From: an uncultured Bacteroides sp.
GTDB taxonomy: Bacteria; Bacteroidota; Bacteroidia; Bacteroidales; Bacteroidaceae
NCBI GenBank assembly: GCA_900557355.1
Contig: USSR01000393.1
Coordinates: 1 to 6,593 of the forward strand
Direction of reading: 5' to 3'
DNA length: 6,593 nucleotides
Position 1 is the stretch's first letter. Every line of letters begins with the position of its first letter. Shown in pieces: positions 1 through 6,593 of the stretch. The position numbers and the translations under genes were made by a program. The notes under the pieces are model-generated. The model saw only the letters and a program-made list of their open reading frames with translations, had not been told where the DNA came from and did not search any database.

Positions 1-2
1 CA

Positions 3-146
3 GGAGTTTACTCCACGGTTGGGGAAGCGATGAGGTATATGGGGTCGGATATTGAAATAGAATATAGACCGGATACCGAAAGAAAGAAAATCTATGAAAT
101 ACTTTATAGAAAATACCTGCAATTGGCAAAAACCTCTTATTCATAA
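3..146 (+). CDS. FGGY-family carbohydrate kinase, C-terminal fragment (ribulokinase-like)
   Basis: The gene enters from the left edge. Only the last 47 codons are visible, reading in frame from base 3 to a TAA at 144-146. The other two plus-strand frames hit stops within about 55 bases. The peptide begins GVYSTVGEAMRYMG, continues through YRPD, and has IYEILYRKYLQL near the end. This matches the usual end of FGGY kinases: a G-x-Y helix, an 'EA..MG' segment, a 'Y.P' turn and a final helix of the form 'Y..LY..Y..L'. FGGY kinases phosphorylate ketoses or polyols with ATP in the cytoplasm. The 'MG...Y.P' pattern looks most like L-ribulokinase (AraB), which makes L-ribulose 5-phosphate from arabinose-derived ribulose. 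Xylulokinase has a similar tail and is not excluded. The ATP-binding and sugar-binding domains lie outside the window, so substrate cannot be judged. The sulfatase gene starts 18 bases downstream, suggesting co-transcription. Confidence 0.72.
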   Translation, partial: GVYSTVGEAMRYMGSDIEIEYRPDTERKKIYEILYRKYLQLAKTSYS

Positions 147-164
147 ATCTAAAATTTAATTATC

Positions 165-1718
165 ATGAAAGTAAACAGAATTATTCCGGTCAGTATAGGT
201 CTCGGCCTGATGAGCCTGCCCGGCCTGGCAAAAGAAAAAACTACGGAGAACGGTAAACCCAACGTTATCATACTGAATGTGGATGACTTGGGATATGGAG
301 ATATAGGATGCTACGGAGCCACCAAAGTAAAGACTCCCAATATCGACCGCCTGGCTCAGGAAGGCCGCAGCTTTATGGACGCGCACTCCTCCTCAGCCGT
401 TTCCTCACCTTCCCGATACGGGTTGATAACCGGCGAATACCCTTGCCGCAAAGGAATGTGGGCGCCTATATTCATGAATGAAGTGCTACAGGTGGATACG
501 GCGAGGACTACTATCGCCGATGTAATGAAGCATGCCGGTTACTCTACAGCTATCATCGGCAAATGGCATCTGGGATTCCAGACGGAAAAGCCTATGGACT
601 GGAACAAGAAATTGTATCCCGGTCCCCTGGAATTAGGATTCGACTACTACTTCGGAGTGCCTATCCTGAACAGCCACCCGCCTTTCGTATACGTAGAAAA
701 CCATCATGTGGTAGGCTATACGCCCGATGACCCTTTCGTACGTGGGAAAAAGGCGGAAACAGAAGAGTTTGACGAGAAATTCGGCCTAAAGGACATTGGC
801 GGTGCAGTGGCAGCCCACAAATTATATAAAGACCGGGAAGTAGGCACCACCCTCAAAGAAAAAGCCGTGCAGTGGATAAAGGACCATAAGAACGCTCCCT
901 TCTTCCTTTACTACGCAACCACCAACATTCACCACCCTTTTACTCCGGCCGAACGTTTTGTAGGAACCAGCCAGGCGGGAAGATATGGCGACTCCATCCA
1001 CGAACTTGACTGGATTGTTGGAGAAATAATGAAAACCCTTGAGGAAGAAGGACTGGCGGACAACACGCTCTTTATCTTTACCAGCGACAATGGCGCCATG
1101 ATGAATCGTGGCGGACAAGACGCCTGGAAGGCGGGACATCACATGAACGGCAAACTGTTGGGCTTCAAATTCGAGGCATGGGAAGGAGGACACCGCATTC
1201 CGATGATAGCAAGATGGCCGGGCAAGATTCCCGCGGGAAGCACTTCGGATATGCTAATGAGCAATGTGGACCTGCTGGCCACCATGGCGGCACTCACGGG
1301 ATATGAGTTGAAAGAAAACGACGGTCCGGACAGCTTCAATATGCTCCCCGCCATTACCGGAAATTCCAAGAAGCAGATAAGAGACCACATTATCATCTGT
1401 CCTTCGCACAAGAGCCACCTGTCAATCCGCAAGGACAACTGGGTGTACATACCTGCCCAAAATGGCGGGGGATTCGGAGGAAAGAAGATAGGAACTCATA
1501 CATTTGGAGGAGCCGCTGTGTTCCAGCTTACCCATCAGGTGAACAGCGACATTGAAAATGCCAAAGTGAAGCCGGATGCTCCTCAAGGACAACTGTACAA
1601 TCTTGAAAAGGATCCATATCAGACCACCAATCTTTATAACAAATATCCGAAAATGGTAAAGAAATTGGCCAAGCTGCTGGATGAGAAAGTAAACATAGAG
1701 AAAAAAACGAGAAAATAA
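165..1718 (+). CDS. Secreted S1-type sulfatase (serine-type, formylglycine-dependent)
   Basis: This 517-residue protein should hydrolyse sulfate esters on a glycan, probably in the periplasm. Residues 1-22 form a Sec signal peptide (K2, R5, a hydrophobic stretch, then LPGLA before K23). There is no lipobox cysteine, so it is not predicted to be a lipoprotein. The sulfatase signature AVSSPSRYGLITG spans residues 78-90. Ser80 is the residue expected to be converted to formylglycine, and Arg84 supports it. Other conserved active-site residues visible are Asp40 and Asp41 (NVDDLGYGD) and Asp308/Asn309 (TSDNGA) for the calcium site, Lys133 and His135 (GKWHLG), His256 (TNIHHP) and Lys335 before WEGGHRIP. 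The C-terminal subdomain has a glycine-rich loop (residues 434-439) and a QLYNLEKDPYQTTN segment, both usual in this family. Length is typical and nothing is missing. The first ATG fits the signal peptide and lies 18 bases after the kinase stop. The sulfated substrate and SulfAtlas subfamily cannot be assigned by eye. Confidence 0.95.
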   Translation: MKVNRIIPVSIGLGLMSLPGLAKEKTTENGKPNVIILNVDDLGYGDIGCYGATKVKTPNIDRLAQEGRSFMDAHSSSAVSSPSRYGLITGEYPCRKGMWAPIFMNEVLQVDTARTTIADVMKHAGYSTAIIGKWHLGFQTEKPMDWNKKLYPGPLELGFDYYFGVPILNSHPPFVYVENHHVVGYTPDDPFVRGKKAETEEFDEKFGLKDIGGAVAAHKLYKDREVGTTLKEKAVQWIKDHKNAPFFLYYATTNIHHPFTPAERFVGTSQAGRYGDSIHELDWIVGEIMKTLEEEGLADNTLFIFTSDNGAMMNRGGQDAWKAGHHMNGKLLGFKFEAWEGGHRIPMIARWPGKIPAGSTSDMLMSNVDLLATMAALTGYELKENDGPDSFNMLPAITGNSKKQIRDHIIICPSHKSHLSIRKDNWVYIPAQNGGGFGGKKIGTHTFGGAAVFQLTHQVNSDIENAKVKPDAPQGQLYNLEKDPYQTTNLYNKYPKMVKKLAKLLDEKVNIEKKTRK

Positions 1719-1736
1719 CCTTTTGTTTAATTAATA

Positions 1737-4700
1737 ATGTATCAGTTTATGAAAAATGCAATTAAAAGGAAAGCATGGCTTTTATTGATATTTTTAGCTT
1801 GTTCGGTGATATCCATGCAGGCTGAAAAAAGAGAAGCGTTACAAAAGCGTATACTGACCGGAGTGGTGTTGGATGAACAAGGCATGCCTGCAATCGGTGT
1901 CAATGTCCTGGTCAAGGGTACCACTATCGGTGTTGCCACGGATATAGATGGAAAATACAAAATCGAGATTCCGCAAGGAAACCGGACCATTGTTTTTTCA
2001 TATATCGGCTATCAGACACAGGAAATTGCTTATAGGGGACAAACATCCTTGAATATAAACCTGGAACCGGATTCTGAAATATTGGATGATGTAGTGGTAG
2101 TAGGTTACGGTGTTCAGAAGAAGGTGAACCTGACGGGAGCAGTAGGCTCCATTGAAGGCGATAAACTGGCTTCAAAAGCTGTGGGAAATGTCACGTCCGC
2201 TCTGGCAGGTCTGGTTCCGGGATTGAAGGTTATGAACCGGGGAGGACAGCCCGGTGCCGATGGTGCTGAATTGAATATCCGTGGTTTCGGAACTCCACTG
2301 GTATTAGTAGACGGTATCGAACAGAGTTTTGGCTTTATGGATCCTAATGAGATTGAAAATATTTCAATTCTAAAGGATGCTTCGGCTGCAGTGTATGGTT
2401 CTAGGGCTGCCAATGGAGTTATTTTGGTTACAACCAAAAGAGGGAAAAAAGGAAAGCCCAAGTTTAACTTAAATGTCAACGTCGGATTCTCTGCTCCTAC
2501 ACGAATCATTGAAATGGCGAGTTCAGGTTTATATGCAGAGCTAATGAACGAGGCAAATATTGTTAACGGAGATAATCCTACTTATAGACCGGAAGAAATA
2601 GAAAAGTTTTATGCAGGCACAGATCCACGTTATCCCAATACTGATTGGCGAAAAGAGACGTTGAAAAGTATTTCCCCAAAATATGATATAAATATGGGTG
2701 TCCGTGGAGGTGGAGATAAAGTATCTTATTTCTTGTCTTTAGGTTATTTGAACCAGAAAAGTTTGCTGCGGTCAGACGACATCAATTTCAACAGGATCAG
2801 TTTCCGCTCAAATATTGATGCACAGATAAATTCGGTATTACGTCTATCTGCTGATTTTAGTGGGAGATTAGAATATAGAGATTTGCCAGGAAGAAATATG
2901 AGTATTATAATGAAATCCATTCAAGCGGCTAGACCTATAATTCCAGTTTATTGGCCAGACTCTTCTAAACCTACTAATGCTGCTTATGATGCTCTTTGGG
3001 CAAATCCTTTGATGATTTCTGAACGCGATTATTCTGGTTATTCGGATGAAGATTTTAGTTCAGTAAGAGGTACTTTTTCAGTGAACTTAAATTTTAATAA
3101 ATGGATTAAAGGTTTATCAGCTGATGGAAAATTTGACTATAGGTTAAATAATAAATTTGTCAAGACATTTAATACGAGTTTTGAATGTTATGATTATAAT
3201 TATGATGCGAATGAATATATTACTACTGGTCAATTTAATAAAGGACAAAACTCTTTGAATGAAGAATATACAAAGGATTGGTTATGGTATTCAATGTTCA
3301 AATTGAATTACGATCGTATTTTTGCAGAAAAGCATCATATTACTGGTTTAGCATTGGTGGAGGCGCAAGCTGATAAGAATGATAATTTCTTTGCTTACCG
3401 GGAAGGTTTTATTTCTACGGAAGTGGATGAAATGTTTGCCGGTTCGGATGAAAATAAAAACAATGGTGGAAGTGCTTCGGAAGGTGGGCGCATGTCCTAC
3501 GTATTTAAATTGGGATATGGATACGAAAGCCGTTATCTGATAGATTTTGTAGGAAGAGTGGACGGATCGGCTAAATTCGCTAAGAACAATCGTTGGGGCT
3601 TTTTCCCGGGAGTATCTGCGGCATGGCGCATCAGCGAAGAACCCTTCTTCAAGAACAGATTTAAGAATGTAGATAATTTTAAGTTACGTCTGTCTGTCGG
3701 ACAAACTGGTGATGAAGCAAATGTTAATTTTAATTATTTGACAGGATATATATTTGGGAATAGCTGGATTTTTGATACAGGGGAGGCTATCAGTAAAGGG
3801 TTAAAATCCAAAGGGCTTGCAAACCCAAATGCTCGTTGGGCAGAAACCACTACCTACAACGTGGGAATCGATTATTCTATCTTCAACCGCAAATTCTATA
3901 CGGAAGTGGACGTGTTCTATCGCTTGAAATCAAAAATGCTCGCTACACGTGCACACAGCCTGCCCAGTACGTTTGGTGCTTCCCTACCGGAAGAAAATAT
4001 AAACAAGCAGGATACTCGCGGTTTTGAACTGATGTTGGGACATGCTAACAAAATAGGAAACTTAATTTATGATATAAAGGCAAATGTATCATGGGCACGT
4101 TCTAAATGGGTACATTATGACGAAGTGGAACGGACGGATCCGTTGCAAGAACACCGTTATAACCTTACAGGTCAATGGACTAATATTGCATGGGGATATG
4201 AAGCGGACGGATTGTTTTCTTCACAAGAAGAAATTGATGGTTGGGCAGACATTACAAATGGCGCACATAAGCATGTAATCCGCCCTGGAGATATTCGCTA
4301 TGTAGATCAAAATGAAGATGGGGTAATCAACTGGAAAGATGAGGTTCAAATAGGAAAAAATGCCAACCCTGAAATTTTCTTCGGACTGAATGGAGATTTT
4401 ACCTATAAAAATTGGTCGTTTAATCTTTTATTTCAGGGTGCTACCAACTATTCTGTATTTAATAGTGAGCAGTTTGTGATGCCTTTTGGAGATAATATGA
4501 CCCCTTATGCTTTTTGGGAAAAACGTTGGACAGAAGATAATCCGAACCCCAATGCAGAATTACCTCGGTCAAGGTTTTCAAAAGGACATCCAAATACCTA
4601 TCAATCGACATTTTGGGTACAACAAAATGCTTATTACATTCGCCTGAAGAATCTACAATTAAATTACACATTTCCTGAAGGTTGGATTCAAAAGGCTGGA

Positions 4701-4847
4701 ATAAATAATCTAAGATTATTTATTAGTGGAAATAATTTGTTGACATTTACAAATGTGAAATATAAAGATCCAGAATCAAATACGAGAAACGGTTGGTATT
4801 ATCCACAGGTAAAAACACTCACTGTGGGAGTTAGTATGAATTTTTAA
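1737..4847 (+). CDS. SusC-like TonB-dependent outer-membrane glycan transporter
   Basis: This 1036-residue protein should import oligosaccharides across the outer membrane, driven by TonB-ExbBD, together with the SusD-like protein encoded next. Residues 1-29 are a signal peptide: basic KNAIKRK, hydrophobic WLLLIFLACSVI, cleavage near MQA/EK. Residues about 38-110 form a carboxypeptidase-D-regulatory-like beta-sandwich (LTGVVLDEQG, TDIDGKY, FSYIGYQ). The TonB box region DDVVVVGYGVQKK is at 117-129. The plug follows to about residue 236, ending in the SusC/RagA hallmark ASAAVYGSRAANGVILVTTK (215-234). The rest is a 22-strand-type barrel ending in VGVSMNF, with the terminal Phe typical of outer-membrane proteins. 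A DQNEDGVINWKD loop at 857-868 is common in SusC proteins. There is no STN domain before the sandwich, so an anti-sigma partner is unlikely. An alternative start at Met5 (base 1749) gives an equally good signal peptide. Base composition is strongly mosaic inside the gene. The transported glycan is unknown. Confidence 0.96.
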   Translation: MYQFMKNAIKRKAWLLLIFLACSVISMQAEKREALQKRILTGVVLDEQGMPAIGVNVLVKGTTIGVATDIDGKYKIEIPQGNRTIVFSYIGYQTQEIAYRGQTSLNINLEPDSEILDDVVVVGYGVQKKVNLTGAVGSIEGDKLASKAVGNVTSALAGLVPGLKVMNRGGQPGADGAELNIRGFGTPLVLVDGIEQSFGFMDPNEIENISILKDASAAVYGSRAANGVILVTTKRGKKGKPKFNLNVNVGFSAPTRIIEMASSGLYAELMNEANIVNGDNPTYRPEEIEKFYAGTDPRYPNTDWRKETLKSISPKYDINMGVRGGGDKVSYFLSLGYLNQKSLLRSDDINFNRISFRSNIDAQINSVLRLSADFSGRLEYRDLPGRNMSIIMKSIQAARPIIPVYWPDSSKPTNAAYDALWANPLMISERDYSGYSDEDFSSVRGTFSVNLNFNKWIKGLSADGKFDYRLNNKFVKTFNTSFECYDYNYDANEYITTGQFNKGQNSLNEEYTKDWLWYSMFKLNYDRIFAEKHHITGLALVEAQADKNDNFFAYREGFISTEVDEMFAGSDENKNNGGSASEGGRMSYVFKLGYGYESRYLIDFVGRVDGSAKFAKNNRWGFFPGVSAAWRISEEPFFKNRFKNVDNFKLRLSVGQTGDEANVNFNYLTGYIFGNSWIFDTGEAISKGLKSKGLANPNARWAETTTYNVGIDYSIFNRKFYTEVDVFYRLKSKMLATRAHSLPSTFGASLPEENINKQDTRGFELMLGHANKIGNLIYDIKANVSWARSKWVHYDEVERTDPLQEHRYNLTGQWTNIAWGYEADGLFSSQEEIDGWADITNGAHKHVIRPGDIRYVDQNEDGVINWKDEVQIGKNANPEIFFGLNGDFTYKNWSFNLLFQGATNYSVFNSEQFVMPFGDNMTPYAFWEKRWTEDNPNPNAELPRSRFSKGHPNTYQSTFWVQQNAYYIRLKNLQLNYTFPEGWIQKAGINNLRLFISGNNLLTFTNVKYKDPESNTRNGWYYPQVKTLTVGVSMNF

Positions 4848-4859
4848 TATGAATAAAAT

Positions 4860-6584
4860 ATGAAATTGCGATATTTTGTTTTGTTGCTTTTAGCAGGTCT
4901 TACCAATTCATGTAATGTTTTGGATAAAGAACCCATTAATATCATTTCGGATGCAACAGTATGGAATGATGAAAATTTGGCAGATGCTAATTTGACCCAC
5001 TTATATGGAGTTACAAATGTAAATGCAATGTTCGATCGTCAGTCACGTTTAAGTGTAATTACGGACGAAGCTCGTACTTGTTTTGGATGGAGTAATCTTT
5101 TAAATACTTTTACTTTAGGAGTTATAACCCCTGATAATATAAGTGATGATACTTATGTTGGTATGTGGGATTATGATGTTATACGTGGTTATAATGAATT
5201 TTTGTTAAATATGAAAAATAGTACTTTGGATGAGAATTTTAAAAACCGTCGTATGGCTGAATGTCGCTTTTTGCGAGCACTGCATTATTTTAACCTTGCC
5301 ATGAGATTGGGTGGCGTACCTATTATCACTGAACCTCAGCAAATAGGAGACGAAGATATATATCCTTCCAGAAATACAGAAAAAGAAGTATATGAGTTTG
5401 TACGTAAAGAGTTGGATGAAATTATTGGTATTTTACCTCCTTCTTATGACGCAGCGAATAAGGGTCGTGTCAGCCGCTTTGCAGCATTGGCTCTAAAAAG
5501 CCGGGCCATGCTTTATGCGGGAAGCATAGCCCGCTACGGCAAGATGGATTTGGATGGCATTTTGGGAGTACCGGCTACGGATGCGGATTTTTACTTTGAG
5601 GAGTCTTACAAAGCCTCCAAAAGAATATTGGCAGAAGGCGGGTTCAGTTTGTTTAAGAAATATGATGATAAGAGCAAAAATTATCAATATTTGTTTTTAG
5701 AAAAAGACAATAGTGAAGTTATTTGGGCTAAAAAATTTACTAAGAATGATTTTGGACAGGATTATGATTATAATAATCAGCCAATATCCTATAAACCTTG
5801 GGTTGCAAGTGGAATTAACCCTACTTTAGAAATGGTAGATGCGTATGAATTTATAGATGGAGCTTCTGGAAGCTCTATAAATTACAATCAAGAGATAGAT
5901 ACCAAAGAGCTGTATAAAAATAAAGATCCCCGTTTCCATGCGACCATTCTTTATAACCAAACCTTTTGGATTGATACTCCTGTGGAAACGCATTATTTTA
6001 CTATTAAAAGTAATATAAATACAGATAAAAGAGATAACAGTTTATCAGGTAGAGGAAAAGATGTGAATAATACAGCGGCAGGTGCTACCCAAACAGGATT
6101 TTGTATAAAGAAATATCTAACAGAGGAGCGAGGAATATCTAAAGGAAAATCTGACACCGACTTTATTATTTACCGTTTAGGAGAAATATATCTAAACTTG
6201 GCAGAAGCAGCCTTTGAATTAGGTGATACAGATCGGATCGAAGAAGCTAGAATAGCTGTTAACGAAATACGGAAAAGAGCGGGTATGCCAGAACACGCTT
6301 TTATTGATTTAGAAAAAATCCGCCATGAACGAAGAATTGAATTGGCTTTTGAAGGTATACGTTTTTGGGATTTGCGTAGATGGCGTACTGCTCATACACA
6401 ACTTACAGGTGTTTTTCATCGTTTAAAAGCTTATTATATTAAAAATCGGAATACGTTTGGATATTTGATTGAAAATTGCCAAGGGAATGTAAAACGGGTA
6501 TTTGCTGAGCATCACTATTATTTACCATTACAACGTAAATATGTAACAGAAAATTCCAATTTAATACAAAATCCAAAGTACTAA
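4860..6584 (+). CDS. SusD-like (RagB/SusD family) surface glycan-binding lipoprotein
   Basis: This 574-residue lipoprotein should sit on the cell surface as the lid and binding partner of the SusC-like transporter. The signal peptide MKLRYFVLLLLAGLTNSC ends in a lipobox whose Cys18 would be lipidated. The following NVLDKEP is the usual SusD start (C..LD..P). The N-terminal SusD/TPR domain includes WNDENLADANLTHLY near residues 40-50 and AECRFLRALHYFNLAMRLGG at 133-152, a hallmark helix followed by VPIIT. Helices rich in small residues (RVSRFAALALKSRAMLYA, around residues 203-220) continue the TPR scaffold. The C-terminal RagB/SusD domain carries YRLGEIYLNLAEAAFELGD and the family hallmark HERRIELAFEGIRFWDLRRW at 489-508, then ends in NLIQNPKY. 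The reading frame is intact and the length is normal. It starts 12 bases after the susC-like stop, as expected for an obligate pair. Base composition is AT-rich apart from one internal GC-rich island. Ligand specificity cannot be read from the sequence. Confidence 0.96.
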   Translation: MKLRYFVLLLLAGLTNSCNVLDKEPINIISDATVWNDENLADANLTHLYGVTNVNAMFDRQSRLSVITDEARTCFGWSNLLNTFTLGVITPDNISDDTYVGMWDYDVIRGYNEFLLNMKNSTLDENFKNRRMAECRFLRALHYFNLAMRLGGVPIITEPQQIGDEDIYPSRNTEKEVYEFVRKELDEIIGILPPSYDAANKGRVSRFAALALKSRAMLYAGSIARYGKMDLDGILGVPATDADFYFEESYKASKRILAEGGFSLFKKYDDKSKNYQYLFLEKDNSEVIWAKKFTKNDFGQDYDYNNQPISYKPWVASGINPTLEMVDAYEFIDGASGSSINYNQEIDTKELYKNKDPRFHATILYNQTFWIDTPVETHYFTIKSNINTDKRDNSLSGRGKDVNNTAAGATQTGFCIKKYLTEERGISKGKSDTDFIIYRLGEIYLNLAEAAFELGDTDRIEEARIAVNEIRKRAGMPEHAFIDLEKIRHERRIELAFEGIRFWDLRRWRTAHTQLTGVFHRLKAYYIKNRNTFGYLIENCQGNVKRVFAEHHYYLPLQRKYVTENSNLIQNPKY

Positions 6585-6593
6585 GTAGAGTTT

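Larger units (their letters stand above)
3..6584 (+). other. Predicted polycistronic unit: kinase, sulfatase, susC-like, susD-like (PUL segment)
   Basis: Four same-strand genes are separated by 18, 18 and 12 bases. The gaps (147-164, 1719-1736 and 4848-4859) are almost entirely A and T, and none holds a hairpin followed by a T-run. I found no convincing Bacteroides-type promoter (TTTG at -33 with TAnnTTTG at -7) in any gap. This supports one transcript whose promoter lies upstream of base 1, and the transcript probably continues past base 6593. No regulator (hybrid two-component system, SusR-like or sigma/anti-sigma pair) is visible, so the inducer is unknown. Translation starts lack clear Shine-Dalgarno sequences, which is usual for Bacteroidota, where AT-rich leaders serve instead. 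Confidence 0.7.

Noticed and set aside
822..1193. Open frame on the minus strand inside the sulfatase gene.
   Set aside because: It lies wholly antisense to a gene with an intact catalytic signature, and its product has no recognisable domain. It is a codon-bias shadow.
1719..1736. Possible Bacteroides promoter element (TTTTG in an AT-rich gap) before the susC-like gene.
   Set aside because: There is no TAnnTTTG -7 element at the right distance from a TTTG -33 box, and 18 bases is too short to hold a full promoter outside the sulfatase gene.
2114..2509. Open frame of 131 codons on the minus strand across the SusC plug region.
   Set aside because: The plus-strand frame encodes unmistakable SusC plug motifs. 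The antisense peptide shows no family features.
3189..3206. AT-rich near-palindrome (GATTATAATTATGAT-like), with a similar run in the susD-like gene at 5760-5777.
   Set aside because: Both encode Asp/Tyr/Asn-rich peptides (YDYNYD and DYDYNN), and the resemblance follows from those codons in AT-rich sequence. I see no sign of a regulatory repeat.
3836..4027. Short plus-strand open frame within the susC-like gene in another frame.
   Set aside because: It overlaps continuous barrel-coding sequence and has no start-site signal or recognisable product.
4305..4340. A dockerin or EF-hand-like calcium loop (D-x-N-x-D-G with a later Asp) at residues 857-868 of the SusC-like protein.
   Set aside because: Loops of this form are a regular part of SusC-family barrels. 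There is a single copy, so it is not a dockerin domain or a fusion.
4849..4863. A four-codon frame (ATG AAT AAA ATA TGA) whose stop overlaps the susD-like ATG.
   Set aside because: It could suggest translational coupling, but such tiny frames arise easily in AT-rich gaps and it has no ribosome binding site. The susC-like stop only 12 bases upstream already allows coupling.

Overview
The window looks like part of a polysaccharide utilisation locus (PUL) from a member of the Bacteroidota, most likely a gut Bacteroidales species such as Bacteroides or a relative. The reasons are an adjacent SusC-like/SusD-like pair, a serine-type periplasmic sulfatase, and short AT-rich gaps with no clear Shine-Dalgarno sequence. 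All genes lie on the plus strand. The gaps are 12-18 bases, there is no recognisable terminator between genes, and no gene-free stretch approaches 300 bases, so I read the window as part of one polycistronic transcript.

Layout. Bases 3-146 hold the last 47 codons of a sugar kinase of the FGGY family, closest in my judgement to L-ribulokinase. Bases 165-1718 encode a complete secreted S1-type sulfatase with an S-x-P-x-R active site. Bases 1737-4847 encode a complete SusC-like TonB-dependent outer-membrane transporter with no extra N-terminal signalling (STN) domain. Bases 4860-6584 encode a complete SusD-like surface lipoprotein. Only nine bases follow it, so the rest of the locus (glycoside hydrolases or lyases, regulator, more sulfatases) is out of view.

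How they would work together (inference from known Sus-like systems): SusD on the cell surface and SusC in the outer membrane bind and import oligosaccharides from a sulfated glycan. The sulfatase removes sulfate ester groups in the periplasm. Monosaccharides released by enzymes not seen here enter the cytoplasm, where the kinase would phosphorylate a ketose. The substrate cannot be named from this window. A pentulose kinase next to a sulfatase makes a sulfated glycan containing arabinose or another pentose a hypothesis worth testing.

I see no novel system, mobile element, RNA gene or CRISPR array. The most unusual signals are the strong base-composition mosaic inside the susC-like and susD-like genes and the coupling of a catabolic kinase to the sulfatase/SusCD block.
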